Position numbers and translations under genes: made by a program. DNA of 64,000 nucleotides from Sphingomonas spermidinifaciens (GTDB lineage Bacteria > Pseudomonadota > Alphaproteobacteria > Sphingomonadales > Sphingomonadaceae): positions 434,001 through 498,000 of the forward strand of contig NZ_NWMW01000002.1 of the NCBI RefSeq assembly GCF_002351485.1, given 5' to 3'. This document shows positions 8,303 through 18,092 of this stretch, in pieces (positions within the stretch are counted from its first letter, which is position 1; each line of letters opens with the position of its first letter). A model generated the notes under the pieces. The model ran no database searches. It was not told the DNA's origin and saw only the letters and a program-made list of their open reading frames with translations.

Positions 8303-11300
8303 ATGGGTCGTCAATATCATTCGCTCGCCACCAGCAATTTTGAGCAGGACTGGTCGAATACCGGCCTGTTATCCGCGGGCGACGCCTGGGATGCGGTTGC
8401 GAGCATTGTCGGTTATCGCGGTGACGATCTCGACCTTGATGATCCCCGGCAGGTGACCGGGACAAGCACGGTGGTCGACGTCAACGTCAACCTCACCAAT
8501 CCCGATACCTATACGACGGGCGGCGTGGCCGAGTTCGAGCTGGCCGATGCGGTGGTTGCGCTTCAGGGGTCGGGCACCGCGGATGCGCCATATCTGGCCG
8601 TCTATCTCGACGCGACGGGGCGGCAGGACATCGTGTTCTCGACGAGGCTGCGCGACATCGACGGGGCAACCAGCGCGGTCCAGCAGATCGCGGTGCAGTA
8701 CCGCATTGGCGACACCGGCGACTGGCTGAACGTCGAGGACGGCTATGTCGCCAATGCCAATGTTGGCCGCGACACGCTGCTGAGCGTCACGCTTCCCGCT
8801 GCCGCGAACGGCCAGGCCGAGTTGCAGGTTCGCGTCATCACCGTCGATGCGCCTGGTAGCGACGCCTTCATCGGCATCGACGACATCAGCGTGACCAGCC
8901 AGCCGCTGGCACCGCCCCCCGCCGCCGGCATCCTGTCGATCGCCGATGCGAGCGTGATCGAGGGCGACGCGGACACCGCGACGCTTGCCTTCACCGTGGC
9001 GCGCGCCGGGGGCAGCGCGGGTGCGGTGTCGGCGACCTGGACCGTCACGCTCGGCACCGCGAGCGCCGATGACCTTGTCTCGCAGCCGCTGACGGGGACC
9101 GTCACCTTTCCCGATGGTGCGACCAGTGCAGTGATCGAGATCGCCGTTGCAGGCGACGTCCGTTTCGAGTCCGACGAAACGATCGATATCGCGCTCACGG
9201 CGCCCACCGGCGGCGCGACGATCGCCGATGGTGATGCGATTGGAACGATCGCCAACGACGACGTCGCGGTTCCCGCCGGCCCTGCCAATGTGTTCATCAA
9301 CGAGATTCATTATGACGACGCCGGCACCGATGCCGGCGAGGCGGTCGAGATCGCGGGGGCGGCAGGCACGGACCTCACGGGTTGGTCGCTGGTGCTCTAC
9401 AACGGCAATGGCGGCACGAGCTATGCGACTTACGCGCTGACCGGCACGATCGCTGATCAGGCCAACGGCTATGGCACCGTCTCGGTCGCGACGCCGGGCA
9501 TCCAGAACGGCTCGCCCGACGGCATCGCGCTCGTCGATGCCACGGGCCGCGTGGTGCAGTTCCTCTCCTATGAAGGGCCGCTCACTGCCACCAACGGCGC
9601 GGCCGCGGGCATGACCGCGACCGATATCGGCGTCTCTGAAGAGGGCGTGCCCGACGGCACGTCGCTCCAGCTCAAAGGCACCGGCGCGGGCTACGAGGAC
9701 TTCACCTGGGCACCGGCGAGCGACGACAGCTTCGGCGCGATCAATGAAGGCCAGCGCTTCATCGGTTCCGGCGCGACGGGGCAGATCTCGATCCGCGACG
9801 CGCAGGTGGGCGAGGGCGATGCCGGTACCGCCGCGTTGAGTTTCACCGTCCGCCGCGCAGGTGGTACGGCCACTGCCGCGAGCGTCGACTATCAGGTCGT
9901 GCTGGGAGATAGCGCGGACGCCGCCGACTTCGCGCCCGGGACCGTGCTGACGGGGACGATCAGCTTTGCCGTCGGCCAGTCGAATGCGACCATCACGCTG
10001 CCGGTCGCTGGCGACACGCTGGGCGAGGGTAACGAGACGCTGCGCGTCATCCTCTCAAACCCTGTCGGCAACATTGACATTGTGGATGGCGAGGCGATCG
10101 GTACGATCGTCAATGACGATCTCGTCACGCTTTCGATCGGCGCGATCCAGGGCGCGGGCCATAACTCTGCGTTTGTCGATCAGACGGTCCACACGGCCGG
10201 CATCGTCACGGCGGTCGACTCGAACGGCTATTACATCCAGGACACGGGCGACGGCAACGCTGCGACCTCGGACGGCATCTTCGTCTTCACAGGCGGCGCG
10301 CCGACCGTCCGCGTCGGCGACGCGCTCGATCTCACCGGCGCGGTCAGCGAGTTCCTGCCGGGCGCCACCGGCCTGTCGATCACGCAGCTGTCGGACGTGA
10401 TCGCGACGGTCACCTCGAGCGGCAATGCGCTGCCCGGGGCGGTGCGGATCGGCGAGGGCGGTCTGACGCCTCCGACCGAGGTGATCGAGGATGACGGCTT
10501 CACCAGCTTCGACCCCGCCACCGACGGGCTCGACTTCTACGAGGCGCTGGAGGGGATGCGCGTCACGATCGATGCGCCACGCGTGGTCGGCGCGACGAAC
10601 TCGTTCGGTGAGACCTGGGTCGTCGCCTCGGACGGCATCGCCGCGACCGGCCTGAACGACCGCAGTGGCATGACGATCTCGGCCGGCGACTATAACCCAG
10701 AGCGCATCCAGATCGACGACGATGCCGCGGTGTTCGGCGGCTTCGCGCCCGATCATTCGCAGGGCGATCGGCTGGGCGACGTGACCGGCATCGTCAACTA
10801 TGCCTTCAACAGCTACGAAGTCATCGTGACCGAGGCGGTGTCGGTAGTCGAGGATGCGCCAGCGCCCATCAAGGAGGTGGCCGACTTTCAGGGTGATGCC
10901 GATCACCTGACGATTGCGACCTTCAACGTCGAGAATCTCGACCCCTCGGACACGAGCTTCAGCCTGCTCGCACAGAACATAGTCTACAGCCTGCGAGCAC
11001 CGGACATCATCGGGGTGCAGGAGATCCAGGATGCCGACGGCGCGGGCAACGGCACCGACCTGTCGGGAACGCTGACCGCCCAGACGCTGATCGCGGCGAT
11101 CGAGGCGGCGGGTGGACCGTCCTATGCCTATGTCGAGGTCGCACCAACGGTCGCGGGCACGACCGGCGGCGAGCCGGGTGGCAATATCCGCAACGGTTAT
11201 TTCTATCGCACCGACCGCGTCGACTATGTCGAGGGCAGCGCCCGCCTGATCGAGGGCAGTCCCTATGAGGGCTCGCGCAAGCCGCTCGTCGCAGACTTCA

Positions 11301-12601
11301 GCTTCAACGGCGAGACGGTGACCGCGATCAACGTCCACTTCACCTCGCGCGGCGGCAGCGAGCCGCTGTTCGGCGCCAGCCAGCCCCCCGCCAATGCGGG
11401 CGAGGCCGCGCGCGAGGCGCAGGCAGCCGGCGTGCTGACTTATGTCAACGAAGCGCTGGCGGGCGATCCCGATGCCAAACTCGCCGTACTCGGCGACTTC
11501 AACGGCTTCTATTTCGAAGAAGCGCAGCAGCAACTGACACGGGACGGCGTGCTTACCAACCTGGCGACCCTGCTGCCCGAGGAAGAGCGTTACAGCTATC
11601 TGTTCGAGGGCAATTTCCAGCTTTTGGACAATATCCTCGTCACGGGCGGACTGCTCGGCGGCGCGCGGTATGATGCGGTCCACATCAATGCGGGCCAATC
11701 TGGGCAGACCAGCGATCATGATCCGCAGGTCGCGCTGCTCCACATCGCCCGGCCCAACGAGGCGCCGATTGCAGCCGATGACGCAGTCGCCGTCAACGAG
11801 GATGCTGCGACCGACGATCTCGTCCCGACATTGCTCGGCAATGACCGTGACGAGGGCGCGCTGACGATCGTCGGGATCGACACGTCAGCGACGCAAGGCA
11901 GCGTCCTGTTCGATGCGGCGACGCAGAGCCTGCGCTACGTCGCCGATGCCGATGCGTTCGACGGGCTGGCGAACGGTGCCAAGGCAACCGACCGCTTCAC
12001 CTATACCGTGCGCGACGCGGGCGGGCTGGAGAGCACGGCCAGCGTGACGGTGACGGTGACGGCAATCGACGACAGCCGTGTGCGGATCGGCTCGATCTTC
12101 AACGACAAGCTGACCGGCACGGGCGGCGAGGACACGATTTACGGCCTGATCGGCAACGACATGATCCACGGCCTCGACGGCCGGGACATGCTTTGGGGCG
12201 GGATCGGCAACGACCTGCTTGACGGCGGCAACGGCAGCGATCGGCTGGCCGGCGGGCTCGGCAACGACACGCTGCGGGGCGGTGCGGGCGACGACTATCT
12301 GGCGGGCGGTCTCGGCCGTGATACGTTGACCGGCGGCGATGGCATCGACCGCTTCGCCTTCGGCATCCTGTCGGGCAGCGATACGATCACGGACTATGAG
12401 GTCGGGACAGATATCATCCGGCTCGAAACGGGCGCCGCGGTCGTACGGCACGAAGTCCGCGACTTTGACCGTGACGGCGAGCTCGACCTCAAGCTTGTGT
12501 TCGCGCTGGGCGGCGACGTGACGCTGCTGGGCGTCGACAATATCGGGATGATGACGTTCGAGCGCGGCGAAAGCCTGCTCCCGATTGAGACGATCCTCTG
12601 A
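8303..12601 (+). CDS. ExeM/NucH-type extracellular nuclease with Calx-beta, lamin-tail and RTX repeats
   Basis: This 1432-residue protein has no Sec signal. Domains in order: an N-terminal beta-rich region; Calx-beta (about 210-320); lamin-tail domain (about 330-470, NVFINEIHYDDAG); a second Calx-beta (about 490-605); an OB-like stretch typical of ExeM nucleases (about 610-690); an endonuclease/exonuclease/phosphatase domain (about 870-1150) with IATFNVENLD, IIGVQEIQD, INVHFTSRGG, LGDFNGF and TSDHDPQ; a cadherin-like repeat (about 1150-1255); then GGxGxDxLxGG RTX repeats (about 1260-1360). The RTX tail implies type I secretion and calcium-dependent folding. Family members degrade extracellular DNA for nutrient release or biofilm turnover. 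No type I transporter genes are adjacent. Confidence 0.9.
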   Translation: MGRQYHSLATSNFEQDWSNTGLLSAGDAWDAVASIVGYRGDDLDLDDPRQVTGTSTVVDVNVNLTNPDTYTTGGVAEFELADAVVALQGSGTADAPYLAVYLDATGRQDIVFSTRLRDIDGATSAVQQIAVQYRIGDTGDWLNVEDGYVANANVGRDTLLSVTLPAAANGQAELQVRVITVDAPGSDAFIGIDDISVTSQPLAPPPAAGILSIADASVIEGDADTATLAFTVARAGGSAGAVSATWTVTLGTASADDLVSQPLTGTVTFPDGATSAVIEIAVAGDVRFESDETIDIALTAPTGGATIADGDAIGTIANDDVAVPAGPANVFINEIHYDDAGTDAGEAVEIAGAAGTDLTGWSLVLYNGNGGTSYATYALTGTIADQANGYGTVSVATPGIQNGSPDGIALVDATGRVVQFLSYEGPLTATNGAAAGMTATDIGVSEEGVPDGTSLQLKGTGAGYEDFTWAPASDDSFGAINEGQRFIGSGATGQISIRDAQVGEGDAGTAALSFTVRRAGGTATAASVDYQVVLGDSADAADFAPGTVLTGTISFAVGQSNATITLPVAGDTLGEGNETLRVILSNPVGNIDIVDGEAIGTIVNDDLVTLSIGAIQGAGHNSAFVDQTVHTAGIVTAVDSNGYYIQDTGDGNAATSDGIFVFTGGAPTVRVGDALDLTGAVSEFLPGATGLSITQLSDVIATVTSSGNALPGAVRIGEGGLTPPTEVIEDDGFTSFDPATDGLDFYEALEGMRVTIDAPRVVGATNSFGETWVVASDGIAATGLNDRSGMTISAGDYNPERIQIDDDAAVFGGFAPDHSQGDRLGDVTGIVNYAFNSYEVIVTEAVSVVEDAPAPIKEVADFQGDADHLTIATFNVENLDPSDTSFSLLAQNIVYSLRAPDIIGVQEIQDADGAGNGTDLSGTLTAQTLIAAIEAAGGPSYAYVEVAPTVAGTTGGEPGGNIRNGYFYRTDRVDYVEGSARLIEGSPYEGSRKPLVADFSFNGETVTAINVHFTSRGGSEPLFGASQPPANAGEAAREAQAAGVLTYVNEALAGDPDAKLAVLGDFNGFYFEEAQQQLTRDGVLTNLATLLPEEERYSYLFEGNFQLLDNILVTGGLLGGARYDAVHINAGQSGQTSDHDPQVALLHIARPNEAPIAADDAVAVNEDAATDDLVPTLLGNDRDEGALTIVGIDTSATQGSVLFDAATQSLRYVADADAFDGLANGAKATDRFTYTVRDAGGLESTASVTVTVTAIDDSRVRIGSIFNDKLTGTGGEDTIYGLIGNDMIHGLDGRDMLWGGIGNDLLDGGNGSDRLAGGLGNDTLRGGAGDDYLAGGLGRDTLTGGDGIDRFAFGILSGSDTITDYEVGTDIIRLETGAAVVRHEVRDFDRDGELDLKLVFALGGDVTLLGVDNIGMMTFERGESLLPIETIL

Positions 12602-12607
12602 AAAGCG

Positions 12608-12639
12608 GGGCGGCGACCCGCGATTGCGGGTCGCCGCCC
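12608..12639 (+). terminator. Hairpin terminator after the RTX nuclease gene
   Basis: A perfect 14-bp inverted repeat (GGGCGGCGACCCGC / GCGGGTCGCCGCCC, loop GATT) starts 7 bases after the stop codon. The T-run is offset by about ten bases (CTTTTTGG), so termination could be partly Rho-dependent. Confidence 0.75.
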
Positions 12640-12843
12640 AATGCAAGCTTTTTGGGCAATACACCTGTTTAACGGACGTCCGTTGTTGGGCAGCCGCTGA
12701 GCAGGCGCTAATGTCTGTAGGCGAGTCGTTTCGGCCATCTGCGGGAGCGCTGGCAATCCATCCGGATCGCGGTAAGTTCGCCTGGACACCTGGAAAACCT
12801 TCAAGAAGATTCCCGGCGATCTATAGGGTCCGTGTGGCTTTGG

Positions 12844-15800
12844 TCATTTCTCTCGGAGCAAAGTAGCGAGCGTTGCGGCCAAATCCCCACTACGAAAGGG
12901 CTTCGTGAGACGGGGCAAGTCGTGTGCGATGCCTTCGACCTCCGCGTAGCCGGAGACCAACAGGATAGGCAAAGCTGGATTCAAAGCCCGTGCCTGTCGC
13001 GCGAGGTCGGTGCCACTCATACCCGCCATCAAATGATCCGTCACAAGGAGATCCGGTTGCGCTCCGGCCTTTATGAGGTCCAGCGCTTCCTCGGCCGATC
13101 CTGCCTCCACAACCTCGAAGCCGAAGTCGTGCAGCATATGTGCGGTGCTCATCCGCACCAGCTCCTCATCATCCACAAGCAGCGCGGTTCCCCGAACAGC
13201 CGGTGCTTCTTTGCGGTCGGGCTGCCGCTCGTCGCTGTCGATCGGAGCCGAGCTCATCGGTAGCCACAGCGTCACCGTCGTGCCTTCGCCGGGCAGGCTC
13301 GATATGTTCATGCCGCCGCCGAGCTGCGCGGCAAGGCCGTGCACCATCGACAGGCCAAGCCCGGTACCCTTGCCGATGCCCTTGGTGGAAAAGAACGGCT
13401 CCACGGCGCGTCTGAGAGTCGTCTCGTCCATCCCGCTTCCAATGTCGCTCACGCTAAGGCGCACATAATGGCCATGCGCCAAGCCGGACGCGTGCTGCGT
13501 CCGCACGCTTTCGCGCCCGGCGGCGATGGTCAGCCGGCCGCCGCGGGGCATCGCGTCGCGTGCGTTGACCGCCAGGTTAAGCAGCGCCATTTCCAGCTGG
13601 TTCGCGTCCGCCAGTGCCGGTGGCAGGTCGGGGGCGAGTTCTACGCGTACTTCGATATTCGGGCCGACCGTGGAGCCGATCAGGCCCGCCATCTCGTCGA
13701 CGAGCGTCGCGACATCAACGGCTGTGGCTTGGAGCGGCTGGCGACGCGCGAAGGCGAGCAGGCGCTGCACCAGCGTCTTCGCCCGCTCCGCGGATTGCAG
13801 CGCACCGTCGATCAGTCGGCGCTCGCGCTCATTGCCGAGCCCCTTTCGCACCAGCATGTCGAGCGAGCCAATAATCGGCGTGAGCAGGTTGTTGAAGTCG
13901 TGCGCCACCCCGCCGGTGAGGCTACCCATCGCCTCCATCTTCTGGCTCTGGCGCAGCGCCTCCTGGGCGGCTTGCAACTCGGCTTCGCGTGCCTTTGCAT
14001 GGCTTAGGTCGCGCCCGACCGCGATGAAGTTCAGCCCATCCGGTTCGGGGGCGACGGTCCACTCGATCGGCTTCCAGTCGCCTGCCTTGGTTGCAATGCG
14101 GTTTTCAAAGCGCGTAGGGAGGCGCGTTTCCGCCATATTCTGGATCGCCGCTAGCGTCGGAGGCATATCCTGCGGGTGCATAAAGCTGGCATACCCGCGG
14201 GAAAGCAGCTCGCGCTCGTCCCAGCCCAGTACCTGACTCCATGCCGGACTTACTGCCGACATCATGCCGTTGTAGTCGGCGCGGGCCAGCATGTCCTGCG
14301 ACAGGTTCCACAGCCGGTCGCGTTCCGCTGAACGGGCGGCGACCTGCGCCGCCAGCGTCTCGTTCAGCTTGCGCAGCGCGGCTTCGGCGAGCTTGCGGCC
14401 ATGGATGTCGACCGACGCTCCGAACCATCGGACGATCTCTCCCGAAGGCGCGTCGCGATAAGGCTCACCGCGTGCAAGAAACCAGCGATAGTCGCCGCTC
14501 GCAGACCGAATCCTATGCTCCACCAGGAAGGTGGCGCCAGTGCGGCGCGCGATCTCGAATGCCGAAATCGTCGCGGCGGCATCGTCGGGGTGGACGTGCT
14601 CCGCCGCAATGTCGGCCGCCGTCTCGGGATAATAGGTGCTGCCGGTGTAATCGGACCAGTGTTTGTTGAAGAACTCGGTCCGGCCGCCCGCGTCGGTGAT
14701 CCAGACGATCTGCGGCACCGCGTCCGCCATGAGCCGGAAGCGCGCCTCGCTGGCCCGCAACGCCGTCTCGGCCTGCTTTCGATCGTGAATATCGATCGAG
14801 CTACCCACCCAGGTGGTGATCGCGCCCGCCTCATCGCGGATTGGCTCAGCACGCGCCACATACCAGCGGTACGCCCCGTCGTGCCGACGGTAGCGGACTT
14901 CCATCTCGTAAGTCGTACCTGCCGCTCTCGCCGCCGCCCATTGCTCGGCCGTCGCGGCGACATCGTCGGGGTGTAGCGTGTCGACCCAACCGTTTGGCAA
15001 CGCGTGCGCCGGCGTCTGGCCGGTATATGCATACCAGCGCGCACTGAAATGATTGAGTTCGCCATCGGGAGTGGCGAACCAGACGAAGGCGGGAAGCGCA
15101 TCGGTGAGCTTGCGCAGGGTAGCCTCACTCTCACGCTGCCGCTCCTCGACCTCGCGCCGGGCGTCGATGTCGATGACGGACCCGACATAGCCCAGATAGG
15201 TGCCATCCTCGTCAAAACGCGGGCCGGCAGCATCGATCATCCAGCGATAACTACCGTCGCTCCGGCGCAAACGATATTCGATGCGGAAAGGTGCGCGCGC
15301 CGCATTGGCGGTTCGGAAGACCTCTTCAGCGTCCGCCTGGTCGTCGGGGTGTGTCGCCTTGAGCCAGCCATAGCCTTCGGCTTCTTCCGGCGTCTGCCCG
15401 GTGAATTCGTACCAGCCGCGATTGAGGTAGGTGCAATAGCCGCTCGGGTCGGTCACCCACATCATCACCGGCGCATGGTCGGCCATGTTGCGGAACCGGG
15501 CTTCTCTTTCCCGCACCGCCCGCTCAGCCTGGATCCGTCCGGTAGTCTCGGTGCACGCGCAGAACATGCCTGCCACCGCGCCGCGCTCGTCCTGTACGGG
15601 CGAATAGGAAAAGGTGAACCAGGTCTGCTCGTCGACGCCGCGACGTCGCATCACCAAGGGCAGGTCCTGGTGGTAGGTCGCCTCGCCACGCATTGCCGCG
15701 TCGATCAGCGGCGAGATATCGCTCCAGATCTCCGACCATATGTCACGAAAGCGCGCGCCAAGAGCCGCTGGGTGCTTCTTGCCCAAAATCTCGGCATAAG

Positions 15801-16014
15801 CCTCGTTGTAGAGGAAGCCGAGCTCGGGACCCCAAGCAACGAACATCGGGAATTTTGACGACAACATGAGGCCAACGACAAGTCGCAACGAGGATGGCCA
15901 AAGCTGGGGCGGGCCGAGCGGCGACTGTGACCAATCCTTCTCTCGCATCAGCTCCGTGACGGTGCCCTCGCCTTCGAGGAAGCGAAGGTCGGCTGTTGTG
16001 GGTAAGGAGCTCAT
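12844..16014 (-). CDS. Multi-PAS hybrid sensor histidine kinase
   Basis: A 1056-residue soluble protein with no membrane helices. About five PAS/PAC repeats fill residues 40-665 (repeated W-sensing motifs such as WYEFTGQTPEEA and WYAYTGQTPAHA). A HisKA domain follows at about 685-750 with the phospho-acceptor motif VAHDFNNLL, then an HATPase domain (NAVNARDAM, GTGLGLSMV; about 790-910) and a C-terminal receiver domain (about 935-1050: LLVDDEELVR, acceptor Asp in LLVTDHLM, Lys in LTKPF). It probably senses an internal or diffusible cue through the PAS domains and relays phosphate to its own receiver. A receiver and a second kinase lie upstream on the same strand, 148 bp away. Confidence 0.92.
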   Translation of the reverse strand: MSSLPTTADLRFLEGEGTVTELMREKDWSQSPLGPPQLWPSSLRLVVGLMLSSKFPMFVAWGPELGFLYNEAYAEILGKKHPAALGARFRDIWSEIWSDISPLIDAAMRGEATYHQDLPLVMRRRGVDEQTWFTFSYSPVQDERGAVAGMFCACTETTGRIQAERAVREREARFRNMADHAPVMMWVTDPSGYCTYLNRGWYEFTGQTPEEAEGYGWLKATHPDDQADAEEVFRTANAARAPFRIEYRLRRSDGSYRWMIDAAGPRFDEDGTYLGYVGSVIDIDARREVEERQRESEATLRKLTDALPAFVWFATPDGELNHFSARWYAYTGQTPAHALPNGWVDTLHPDDVAATAEQWAAARAAGTTYEMEVRYRRHDGAYRWYVARAEPIRDEAGAITTWVGSSIDIHDRKQAETALRASEARFRLMADAVPQIVWITDAGGRTEFFNKHWSDYTGSTYYPETAADIAAEHVHPDDAAATISAFEIARRTGATFLVEHRIRSASGDYRWFLARGEPYRDAPSGEIVRWFGASVDIHGRKLAEAALRKLNETLAAQVAARSAERDRLWNLSQDMLARADYNGMMSAVSPAWSQVLGWDERELLSRGYASFMHPQDMPPTLAAIQNMAETRLPTRFENRIATKAGDWKPIEWTVAPEPDGLNFIAVGRDLSHAKAREAELQAAQEALRQSQKMEAMGSLTGGVAHDFNNLLTPIIGSLDMLVRKGLGNERERRLIDGALQSAERAKTLVQRLLAFARRQPLQATAVDVATLVDEMAGLIGSTVGPNIEVRVELAPDLPPALADANQLEMALLNLAVNARDAMPRGGRLTIAAGRESVRTQHASGLAHGHYVRLSVSDIGSGMDETTLRRAVEPFFSTKGIGKGTGLGLSMVHGLAAQLGGGMNISSLPGEGTTVTLWLPMSSAPIDSDERQPDRKEAPAVRGTALLVDDEELVRMSTAHMLHDFGFEVVEAGSAEEALDLIKAGAQPDLLVTDHLMAGMSGTDLARQARALNPALPILLVSGYAEVEGIAHDLPRLTKPFRSGDLAATLATLLREK

Positions 16015-16162
16015 GTCATTGGCTTATATCGGCCGCGTGGTATTGGAGCGAGCCGCATTATCGAGCTGGCGGTCACGAGATGACAGCGCTAGGCGCCCTG
16101 CGCCATCGTCTGCCAGATGAAGGCGTTGGCGCCCGAAAGCATTGGATTTCGCCACCGGTTTG

Positions 16163-16555
16163 CTACGCCTTTCCTGCTTGGACCAATTCCTCGACTGCCT
16201 TGACGAGTCTCACCTTGGTGATGGGCTTTTGCAGTCTGGCTTTTTCGGCAAGGTCGGGCGGGACTAGGCCGGCATCATAACCGGTGACGAATAGGATCAG
16301 GATGCCACGTGCGCCAACGAGGCGCGCGAGGTCGAAGCTGGGGCCATCGGCCAAGCTGATGTCCAGGATGGCAACGTCGGGCGCGTGCGTTTCCAGCAGG
16401 ATCAGCGCTTCCGCGATGCTGTCGCACGGACCGATGACGCCGGCGCCCGCAGCTTCGAGCGCGACCCTCTCGTCATCGGCGAGGTAAAAGTCATCCTCGA
16501 CCACGAGCGCGCGCACCCCAGCCAATACCTTCGCAGCTTCCATCTCAGCGTTCAC
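16163..16555 (-). CDS. Stand-alone response regulator receiver protein
   Basis: The 130-residue protein is a single receiver domain: acidic pocket VVEDDFYL, phospho-acceptor Asp in VAILDISL, switch Thr in LFVTGYD and Lys in LQKPIT. There is no output domain, so it likely acts as a phosphate shuttle or sink or by protein binding. Its start overlaps the end of the HWE kinase gene by 11 bp, which indicates translational coupling and makes that kinase the most likely partner. Confidence 0.9.
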   Translation of the reverse strand: MNAEMEAAKVLAGVRALVVEDDFYLADDERVALEAAGAGVIGPCDSIAEALILLETHAPDVAILDISLADGPSFDLARLVGARGILILFVTGYDAGLVPPDLAEKARLQKPITKVRLVKAVEELVQAGKA

Positions 16556-18092
16556 TGTTCGTACGATCGCGTTGCGGAATGTTGGTCTGCAAAACGCTGT
16601 CTCCTGGCTTCAGCGGAAAGCGAATCGAGCACCATAGGCCTTCCGCCAGGAGCTTGATCTCGCCGCTCCCTTTGAGCTCATACGGAACACGGCGGGTGAT
16701 GAGCTGCGTGCCGAAGCCTTCGCGGCGAGGGACTTCCGGCTGGAGGACGAGGCCGCTCTCTCGCCACTCTAGCGACAACCACTCTTGCTCGTCGGCTCCC
16801 TGGAGCTGCCAGGTCACCGCGATGCTTCCGTCCCGATTGTTCAATGCGCCGTATTTGAGCGCGTTGGTGGTCAATTCATGGATGGCCAGGGTGAGTACCT
16901 CGGCAGGCTTCGCCGCGAGCGACACGGGGGGCCCTTCTATGGTGATCGTGTGCTTGCCGGAAGACAGCGGCAGCAGCTCGTCGCGGATCAACTCGGCGAG
17001 GCTCACCCCGGCGTTTACGCCGCGCGTCAGGAGCACCTGCGTGCGAGCGAGCGACGCGATCCGACCGGACAGTGTGTCGCGAAGCGCCTCTGCCGTGCCG
17101 CTGATATCGGCCCGGTCCACGATCGAGGCGATCATGGCAAGCACGTTCCGCACGCGATGCTGCAGCTCGGCCTGGAGCATCGACTGCCGCTCCTCGGCAC
17201 GTTTCCGCTCGGTGATGTCCTGGGCGATCTTCAGAAAACCTATTGCCTGGCCTGTCGCATCGCGCAGCAGGATCGTCTGCCCATCCAGGAACACACGTCG
17301 CCCATCCTTCGCGAGGTGCCAACGGACATTCGGCGCGGCGCCGGCTTCGCGCGCGCGCTCGATTTCCCAGCGCGGCGCATCGCTTGCCTGGTCCTCGGGC
17401 GTGAAGATGGAGGCCACTGGCTGGCCGAGCATTTCCTCTTCATCCCACCCGAAGATCGCTGCAGCGCCCGGAAACCATCCCGTGATTCGATCGTCGAGGT
17501 CACTCAGGATGATGGCGTGGTCGAGCGCGTGCTCGACGATCAGGCGAAAGCGCTCGTCACTCTCGCCCAGCCTGGCGGCGGTCTGTAGCCGATCGATCAC
17601 CGGGCCCAGCACCATGCAATAGGTTCGAAGAAACTCGACGTCCTCCTCGTCGAAGGCGCGGGGCGTACGTTCATCCACCTGCAGCAAGCCGAAAGCCAAG
17701 CCTCCCGGCAGAAAGATGGGAGCGTTTACGATGGCGGCTACGCCATGTTCCTTCATGAACGAGGGAAACTCGAAGCGCATTTCCTCTGCGATGTCCTGCG
17801 TGACGACCGGTCTGCCTTCGGCAATCGCGTAACTTTCCGAGCTATGTTCGGTGAGGGGCAGCCGCACCTTGCCCACGACATCATCGTGCCAACCCACACC
17901 GGCCCTTACCAACGCCGTGCCATCGCCGCGGTCGATTTCGAGTATCTTGGCGAGGTCGGTGCCGAGAGCTTCCGCCACGAGTCGGCAGCCTTCTTGAAGG
18001 ATCTCCTGCAGATCGTTCGAGCGGAGCACCAACTCGCCGAAGTTCGCGAGGATTTGCTGGCGGCGGATCAGTGCTTCGCGGGTGGCGGTCAT
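16545..18092 (-). CDS. GAF-PAS HWE-family sensor histidine kinase
   Basis: The preferred start is the ATG at 18092; the frame is open to 18125 but the extra 11 residues add nothing recognisable. Layout of the 515-residue protein: GAF domain (about 20-165), PAS domain (about 180-300, with FGWDEEEMLGQ), then an HWE-type dimerisation/phospho-acceptor box (LQHRVRNVLAMIASI, about 320) and a divergent ATPase domain (HELTTNALKYGAL, LEWRESG, about 410-490). HWE kinases are common in alphaproteobacteria and often control general stress or light responses. The gene is coupled to the downstream single-domain receiver. Confidence 0.92.
   Translation of the reverse strand: MTATREALIRRQQILANFGELVLRSNDLQEILQEGCRLVAEALGTDLAKILEIDRGDGTALVRAGVGWHDDVVGKVRLPLTEHSSESYAIAEGRPVVTQDIAEEMRFEFPSFMKEHGVAAIVNAPIFLPGGLAFGLLQVDERTPRAFDEEDVEFLRTYCMVLGPVIDRLQTAARLGESDERFRLIVEHALDHAIILSDLDDRITGWFPGAAAIFGWDEEEMLGQPVASIFTPEDQASDAPRWEIERAREAGAAPNVRWHLAKDGRRVFLDGQTILLRDATGQAIGFLKIAQDITERKRAEERQSMLQAELQHRVRNVLAMIASIVDRADISGTAEALRDTLSGRIASLARTQVLLTRGVNAGVSLAELIRDELLPLSSGKHTITIEGPPVSLAAKPAEVLTLAIHELTTNALKYGALNNRDGSIAVTWQLQGADEQEWLSLEWRESGLVLQPEVPRREGFGTQLITRRVPYELKGSGEIKLLAEGLWCSIRFPLKPGDSVLQTNIPQRDRTNSER

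Noticed and set aside
8369..11743. Long minus-strand frames (313 and 562 aa) opposite the RTX nuclease gene
   Set aside because: They are antisense shadows of a highly periodic, Asp/Gly-rich coding sequence on the plus strand, rich in Arg/Asp and without known motifs.
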